Below, piece after piece: positions 59,724-64,000 of a DNA stretch of 64,000 nucleotides (position 1 is its first letter; every line of letters begins with the position of its first letter). The notes below the pieces were generated by a model. That model was not told the origin of the DNA. It searched no databases and saw only the letters and a program-made list of their open reading frames with translations. Where the stretch lies: positions 103,805-167,804 of the forward strand of contig NZ_JAKZLA010000009.1 in assembly GCF_022808775.1 (NCBI RefSeq). Direction: 5' to 3'. Origin of the DNA: Geothrix terrae (GTDB taxonomy: Bacteria; Acidobacteriota; Holophagae; Holophagales; Holophagaceae). The position numbers and the translations under genes are program-made.

Positions 59724-59799
59724 TGGTAGGGGCGAGAGGACTCGAACCTCTGATTGCCTGGATCAGAGCCAGGTGCCGTAGCCGCTGGGCCACGCCCCT
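59724..59799 (-). tRNA. tRNA-Gln(CTG), first tRNA of the array
   Basis: Acceptor AGGGGCG/CGCCCCT, anticodon loop CTCTGAT on CCTGG/CCAGG, T-arm AGAGG-TTCGAGT-CCTCT, encoded CCA. Confidence 0.92.
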
Positions 59800-59917
59800 A
59801 TGGGCCGTTCGCTTCAACCATGTTCCGGTATGCCTGATGCTGCGGACCCATGCCCCTGGGTTCTTCAGGTCTTCCGGTGGCGCCAGTTCTGGGGTGTGAA
59901 CCCGGCCTGGAAACGCC

Positions 59918-60100
59918 TTACACGGTCGGAATCAAGTTCCCTTGACTCTTTAGGTGGCGATAGCCCCTTCGGGACTTCGGTTCCTGGGAACCTGACCACT
60001 CCGAGCACCGGGTATCAAATCCCAGCGCCGTGAGCATCGCCACGCGACGCGCGGGTGCGCTCGCTGTGCCATGCAGGCTGAGGTGGGATTTGAGGAACAC
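59918..60100 (-). CDS. Leader ORF of the tRNA-rtcB array, 60 residues
   Basis: A GTG at 60100 has the perfect site AAAGGAG seven bases upstream and opens MFLKSHLSLHGTASAPARRVAMLTALGFDTRC, a basic peptide without a known domain. It is the first open frame after the presumed promoter and 118 bases before the first tRNA. The coding DNA also forms hairpins (GGTTCC-CA-GGAACC, TCAAG-GGAA-CTTGA), so it may be a regulatory leader where translation controls folding of the downstream RNA. Whether the peptide has a function of its own cannot be told. Confidence 0.5.
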   Translation of the reverse strand: MFLKSHLSLHGTASAPARRVAMLTALGFDTRCSEWSGSQEPKSRRGYRHLKSQGNLIPTV

Positions 60101-60144
60101 GGTGAATCTCCTTTGAGGGCCGGTTGACAACCAGGCAGATTCAG

Positions 60145-60174
60145 AATGTAGCCGATCGAATATCGTTCAGTCAA
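60145..60174 (-). promoter_or_regulatory. Sigma70-like promoter of the tRNA-rtcB array
   Basis: On the minus strand TTGACT (60174-60169) and TACATT (60150-60145) are 18 bases apart, in an AT-rich patch. A GGTTG-A-CAACC palindrome at 60122-60132 just downstream is a possible operator. Known rtc operons use sigma54 with RtcR; that is not seen here. Confidence 0.5.
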
Positions 60175-60342
60175 TATTTTTTGGATAATTTTTTTCTAAC
60201 TTAGTTTCAAGCCGACCTTCCTGCTGGCCACTCGGGTTCTAGCTATCAACGTTGGCTATGGACCCTAGGCTCTACGGGCAAGGCTGCACGCCCCACAGGG
60301 TACTCTTGGCATTGTCAGAGTCACGAACAGTGCAATGGGGAC

Positions 60343-60846
60343 CTATCGTTTTCGAGCCTCAAGCAGGTGGCTCTGGAGTTCAAGGGAGAGCTTCCGAGCG
60401 GCGAGCCGACTCTCCATGCCGATGCCGAATTCACAGATCCATTCCATCACCTCGCGGAACGCAACGACATCTCCTTCAAGGGCCTTCATGACCATGGCCC
60501 GCACCATGGCTTCCAAGTTGGTGCATGCCCGGCTCCGGGTTGCTGCGGTAGGCGCTGTGGCACTGAACAACACCTTGCTAAGGATGGATTCAACGAAATG
60601 TCTTTCTGCTTTCCTGCCGTAGGGGTTCCCAGATACTCCTTTCCTGAACTGCGTTGACCTGGGCGGCTGCTTGAATCCGATGTCATAAGTTGTGGTCAGT
60701 TCGTCTGCTTCGCTCGAGTTGGAAGGGGCCCCTTGGGGTCTCCTTCCCAGCGGATTTCCAGAAACCCCTTTCTGGAACTGAGTGTTCTTGGGAGGCCTCC
60801 CGAAGCCGACCTCGTAGGACTCGGATGGATCATCTGCGTCGGTCAT
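60343..60846 (-). CDS. Tandem DUF5681 protein
   Basis: 167 residues from the ATG at 60846 (GAGGG four bases upstream). The DUF5681 signature occurs twice: YEVGFGRPPKNTQFQKGVSGNPLGR and YDIGFKQPPRSTQFRKGVSGNPYGR, about 45 residues apart, followed by a helical part (LEAMVRAMVMKALEGDVVAFREVMEWI). In the cassette at 34816 the same signature occurs once, before the terminase. Here no terminase or methylase gene is adjacent, so it is an isolated phage-type gene. Probably DNA-binding. Confidence 0.75.
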   Translation of the reverse strand: MTDADDPSESYEVGFGRPPKNTQFQKGVSGNPLGRRPQGAPSNSSEADELTTTYDIGFKQPPRSTQFRKGVSGNPYGRKAERHFVESILSKVLFSATAPTAATRSRACTNLEAMVRAMVMKALEGDVVAFREVMEWICEFGIGMESRLAARKLSLELQSHLLEARKR

Positions 60847-61104
60847 TTCACCCTCCGATCCATGTCGTCGCTCCAACCGAACCAAAATGGAAGTGGATAA
60901 GTGCTGATCAATTCGATCACCGGGGGCCCCTTCTACCTTGCGGATGCCGGGTAGGGCTCGAAGGCGACAGCCAGGCTCTATCCCCGGGAAGGATCTGTGA
61001 TTCGATCCGCCCCGTGGTTCGGAATCAAATTAAAGCTCCAGGCTGGGCGGCAGCGCCTGGAGGTAGCTCCTTGATGCCGGCGCTGGATTCCTTGATCAGT
61101 GCAG

Positions 61105-61305
61105 GGACATTCCCTGATTGAGTTGATAGGGAATCCCGTTCCGAACAGTCCCAAAGGCCCGCCCTACCTGCATCCGAGAAGTGGGTAATCCTCGAAGTAG
61201 GTCGGGAAAGCGCGCGATCCCTGTAAATTTCCCTGAAACAGGCAATCCGGGCCCATCCTCAGTGCAGGGATCAGTTAGTAGGATTCGTCACACTACCAAC
61301 CAAGA
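61105..61305 (+). repeat. TTCCCTG-rich non-coding module, copy B
   Basis: Contains ATTCCCTG, AGGGAAT, TTTCCCTGAAAC and GTGCAGGGA, then AGGATTC..CACTACCAACCAA. The segment 61217-61305 corresponds to 20729-20805 in the same orientation, 40.5 kb away. A terminator follows as in copy A. Confidence 0.6.
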
Positions 61306-61308
61306 ACG

Positions 61309-61336
61309 CCGCCGTCATTGAGTTGCGGTTTTTTTT
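61309..61336 (+). terminator. Terminator after module B
   Basis: A weak CCGC/GCGG stem followed by eight T at 61329-61336, in rightward direction. It stands at the same place relative to CACTACCAA as the hairpin of copy A. Confidence 0.5.
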
Positions 61337-61730
61337 ATCTGCGTGACCACAAGGCATCAGGCGCGGCGATACTCCGGGATCACTCTAGGAAACTCAATTC
61401 AGACACTTCTAGTGATGAACCTAAGGACGGCTGGATACACCCCCTTCTGAATCCAGTTCCACGGCCCCGCCATTGATCCCAGGTTCAAGAACCGCCGAGC
61501 CGGGGTGTGGATGCAGATGGCGGAATGGGTCAAGCGTGGCGGTGCGCTGCCCAATATGCCCGAGTTGGTGGGTGATGCTTGGCGGGAACCGCAAAACCAG
61601 TCGAAAGTCCCGATCCCCGGCCGCCCCTGCCAGGAACTGAGGCCGGAAACAAACGGGGATCGGGTATTCAGGAAGGCGTCAAACCTGTGTCGGCCCCGGA
61701 GCAAGTGCGCCGGGGCCGGAGGGGTAAGCA

Positions 61731-64000
61731 TCAAGGTAGCGGCAGGACCACGCGGAAACCTGAGTATTCGTTGGCGGGAGTGGGAACTGGATTGATGGGA
61801 TAGGCCCCACGTCGCTTGGACTGGCCATCGCTCGCGGGACCGGCCCAGGACCCGCCCTTGTAGGAGTGCTGGATGTTCGGCGTGGCATCCAGCCAGGCAC
61901 TGCCATCAATCGGGAGCGGGGGGATGCCTGCTCCAGTGACGGAATAATCGGCGTGCCAATCATCCCGGTTGAGCTCCCACACGTTGCCGATCATGTCGTA
62001 CAAGCCCCAGGCGTTGGGGAGTTTCTTGGCTACCGGCTGAGTGGTCAGGTTGCTGTTGTCGGTACACCACATGTACTGTTGGATGAGCAGGATGACGGTC
62101 GGGTCTCCACCACCCGGATCATAGGAGCCGAAATAGTAATTATTGTCCAAGGGATTTGGGACGTTCAACACGGTGGATTCACTCCCGGCCCGGCAGGCGT
62201 ACTCGTACTCGGCTTCCGTGGGCAGACGGAAGGAACTGCCCGCTAGTGGGCCCGTCAGAACCGACGCCGCGGCCGAGTTCAGCATGTCCAGGAAGCCTGT
62301 ACCGGTGGTGGTGATGGCGTTGAAGTCCACTGTTTCCACAGGTCGAGTCAGCTCGTCCGGATCCGGGAATCCATTGCCCGTTGTGAAATGCGCGGGGTTG
62401 TTGTTCATGATGGCCACCCACTGGGCCTGGGTGCAGGGCACCTTCGCGATGTAGAACGCCTTGCCCAAGGTCACGCCATGTGAAGGCTGTGTCGAGGGAT
62501 CTGACCCGACAACAGACTCTGTTTCGCCCATGGTGAAGGTTCCCGCCGGGACCAGGACCAAGTCGATCGAGGTGCTGAGGATAGGCACCGCCGGGTCCGC
62601 AGGTACCGTTACGGTCAGGTACGGGGCGGGATAATCCACGGCCACCGTGGCGGTATTGGTGCCAGCGAGGGCGAGGGTCTGGGTCAGTGAAAGCACGGCG
62701 GGGTAGCGTTGTAGGTTGGCGGGTCCCAAGGTACCTGGAGTGCCGGTGCCATCCGCGCCTCGCCCCTGGCCAGGTTGGCTCGGGTCCGTGACAGTAGCGG
62801 GGGTGATCGTATAGACGCCGTCCGCCAGGCCCGAAAGCGTTTGCGTGGCAGCGGTAAGCACCGCGCTGGTGTAGCCGCTGGGTCCAGTGACAACCACGTT
62901 GCCTGGCAGGTTGCCCAGACCCGTGATGTTCACGGTGAGGGTGTTGCCCACGGTCACGGTGGCCGTGGCTGTGGCTGTGGCGGGAGTGGTCGCCGTATTG
63001 GCCACGGTCAAGGTGAAGGTGGTCGTGGTCGTCAGATTGCCCGTAGTCTCGGCAACTGCGGAAGTCACGGCACCGACGCCATGGTCAACAGAGCCCGTTC
63101 CGCCGGTGAATGCCCCGGTCAGGGTCGTGCTGGTGCCCGAAGCGATGGGCGAGTTCGCGGCCGTGAAGCTGGTTATCACGGGCGGGTCCACCACATTCAC
63201 GGTCACCTGCGCTGTAGCGGGAGTGCTCACGCCATTGGTCACGGTCAGGGTGTAGGTCGTGGTGACTGTCGGGCTCACATTCTTTGTTCCGAGGCTTGTG
63301 ACGGAGCCCACGCCCTGATCGATGGAACCCGTGCCTCCACTGAAGGTGAACGACAGGGTGGTGCTAAAGCCATTGGTGATGGTGATGGTGCTGAGGCCGC
63401 CACTTGCGGTGAAGTCGGTGATGGCAGGAGCGGCCACGATGGTGCAGGTGGCTGTTCCGGCAGTGGAGGCCGTGCCGGCCGCGTTGGTGACGATGCAGGA
63501 GGGGATGGTGCTGCCTGAGGCTCCCGCCGTGAACGTGATGCTGGTCGTGGTGGCACCGGCCGTGATGCTTCCATTCGTGATGGTCCAGGCATAGGTGCTA
63601 CCTGCCTGAGCCGGGACCGACGCGGTGTAACCGGCCTGGCTGGCAGTCACATTGGCTGGGGCCGTGACCACCGGAGTCGCCGGCGCGGCCACGATGGTGC
63701 TGGTGGCTGTTCCCGCAGTGGAGGCCGTGCCGGCCGCGTTGGTGACGATGCAGGAGGGGATGGTGCTGCCTGAGGCTCCCGCCGTGAACGTGATGCTGGT
63801 CGTGGTGGCACCGGCCGTGATGCTTCCATTCGTGATGGTCCAGGCATAGGTGCTACCTGCCTGAGCCGGAATTGACGCGGTGTAACCAGCCTGGCTGGCA
63901 GTCACATTGGCTGGGGCCGTGACCACCGGAGTCGCCGGCGCGGCCACGATGGTGCTGGTGGCTGTTCCGGCAGTGGAGGCCGTGCCGGCCGCGTTGGTGA
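61731..64000 (-). CDS. Ig-like repeat protein with C-terminal SUMF1/FGE-sulfatase domain, 5' part outside window
   Basis: More than 750 residues visible; the frame enters from the right edge. N-terminal side: near-identical 85-residue repeats (PVVTAPANVTASQAGYTAS ... TSTIVAAPA), then more divergent Ig/PKD-like domains rich in Thr. The last 270 residues are a formylglycine-generating-enzyme-like domain: LVLVPAGTFTMGETESVVGSDPSTQP, AFYIAKVPCTQAQWVAIM, SFRLPTEAEYEYACRAG, GLYDMIGNVWELNRDDW, SYKGGSWAG and YSGFRVVLPLP. Such surface proteins often bind ligands; FGE catalytic cysteines are not evident, so sulfatase activation is unlikely. Probably secreted. Confidence 0.85.
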   Translation of the reverse strand, partial: TNAAGTASTAGTATSTIVAAPATPVVTAPANVTASQAGYTASIPAQAGSTYAWTITNGSITAGATTTSITFTAGASGSTIPSCIVTNAAGTASTAGTATSTIVAAPATPVVTAPANVTASQAGYTASVPAQAGSTYAWTITNGSITAGATTTSITFTAGASGSTIPSCIVTNAAGTASTAGTATCTIVAAPAITDFTASGGLSTITITNGFSTTLSFTFSGGTGSIDQGVGSVTSLGTKNVSPTVTTTYTLTVTNGVSTPATAQVTVNVVDPPVITSFTAANSPIASGTSTTLTGAFTGGTGSVDHGVGAVTSAVAETTGNLTTTTTFTLTVANTATTPATATATATVTVGNTLTVNITGLGNLPGNVVVTGPSGYTSAVLTAATQTLSGLADGVYTITPATVTDPSQPGQGRGADGTGTPGTLGPANLQRYPAVLSLTQTLALAGTNTATVAVDYPAPYLTVTVPADPAVPILSTSIDLVLVPAGTFTMGETESVVGSDPSTQPSHGVTLGKAFYIAKVPCTQAQWVAIMNNNPAHFTTGNGFPDPDELTRPVETVDFNAITTTGTGFLDMLNSAAASVLTGPLAGSSFRLPTEAEYEYACRAGSESTVLNVPNPLDNNYYFGSYDPGGGDPTVILLIQQYMWCTDNSNLTTQPVAKKLPNAWGLYDMIGNVWELNRDDWHADYSVTGAGIPPLPIDGSAWLDATPNIQHSYKGGSWAGPASDGQSKRRGAYPINPVPTPANEYSGFRVVLPLP
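63436..63945 (-). repeat. Tandem 255-bp repeat (85 codons) within the Ig-like protein gene
   Basis: Units at 63436-63690 and 63691-63945 are nearly identical, and a third begins at 63946 and leaves the window. High identity means recent expansion and possible copy-number variation or assembly collapse. Confidence 0.85.

Larger units (their letters stand above)
60847..61730. other. Gene-free boundary region on the right
   Basis: About 880 bases with no supported gene. It contains the second TTCCCTG-rich module (61105-61305) with its terminator. Beyond 61.4 kb host-type coding starts again. Confidence 0.5.

Noticed and set aside
59800..59917. Possible extra tRNA upstream of tRNA-Gln(CTG)
   Set aside because: A GGGTTCACACCCC segment and TGGCGCC end resemble a T-arm, but acceptor and anticodon arms cannot be completed.
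62775..63518. Glycine/arginine-rich frame opposite the Ig-like protein
   Set aside because: Low-complexity mirror of a Thr/Ala-rich repeat gene.

Overview
The window is high-GC chromosomal DNA of a Gram-negative bacterium. Evidence for an outer membrane is a DUF3187-type barrel, a BBP2-like porin, an RND efflux operon and a patatin fused to an outer-membrane barrel. Overall style (BBP2/DUF3187 barrels, RND-TolC fusion, single-gene operons with strong AAGGAG sites) suggests Acidobacteriota, perhaps Holophagae/Geothrix-like. That placement is an inference from gene content, not a match I could run.

Layout. 1-20.2 kb is mostly host-type DNA: a cut-off ParB-like phage gene at the left edge, two outer-membrane proteins, an efflux operon read leftwards (STAS protein, lipoprotein adaptor, RND pump fused to TolC, TetR regulator), a GAF/sigma54 activator with a decayed copy of its 3' end next door, a porin, and a rightward operon with a periplasmic protein, an MscS channel with a cyclic-nucleotide domain, and a patatin-barrel lipase. 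From about 20.6 to 61.3 kb the DNA is accessory and is bracketed by two same-direction copies of a non-coding module (TTCCCTG-rich, ending in CACTACCAA plus a terminator).

The accessory part holds, in order: a type I restriction-modification operon ending in a 1271-residue Dsr1-like sirtuin; a leftward serine-recombinase module (DUF2924, recombinase, small HTH protein); an orphan packaging cassette (ParB-methyltransferase, DUF5681, terminase) with no other phage genes; a nuclease cluster (EVE-like/zinc/DUF3883, HNH, NucS-like) surrounding a strikingly AT-rich two-gene unit, a ParA-like ATPase plus a short SIR2 protein; a membrane patatin with an outer-membrane barrel; a transglutaminase/HET-C-like protein; broken toxin-antitoxin-like genes; and further nucleases (DNase I-like, GIY-YIG, HNH).

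The most remarkable feature is at 53.47-60.2 kb: a leftward array of 37 tRNA genes, all with different anticodons, covering all 20 amino acids and all with encoded CCA, interrupted by rtcB (RNA ligase) and a slipin gene. A sigma70-like promoter and a 60-codon leader ORF precede it. Eight of these tRNAs carry C instead of U at position 33, and the three leucine tRNAs lack the long variable arm. Together with RtcB this looks like an emergency set of replacement tRNAs plus a tRNA repair enzyme, a plausible answer to tRNA-cutting toxins or phage defence nucleases. The right edge is a tandem-repeat Ig-like protein ending in a formylglycine-generating-enzyme (SUMF1) domain, running off the window.
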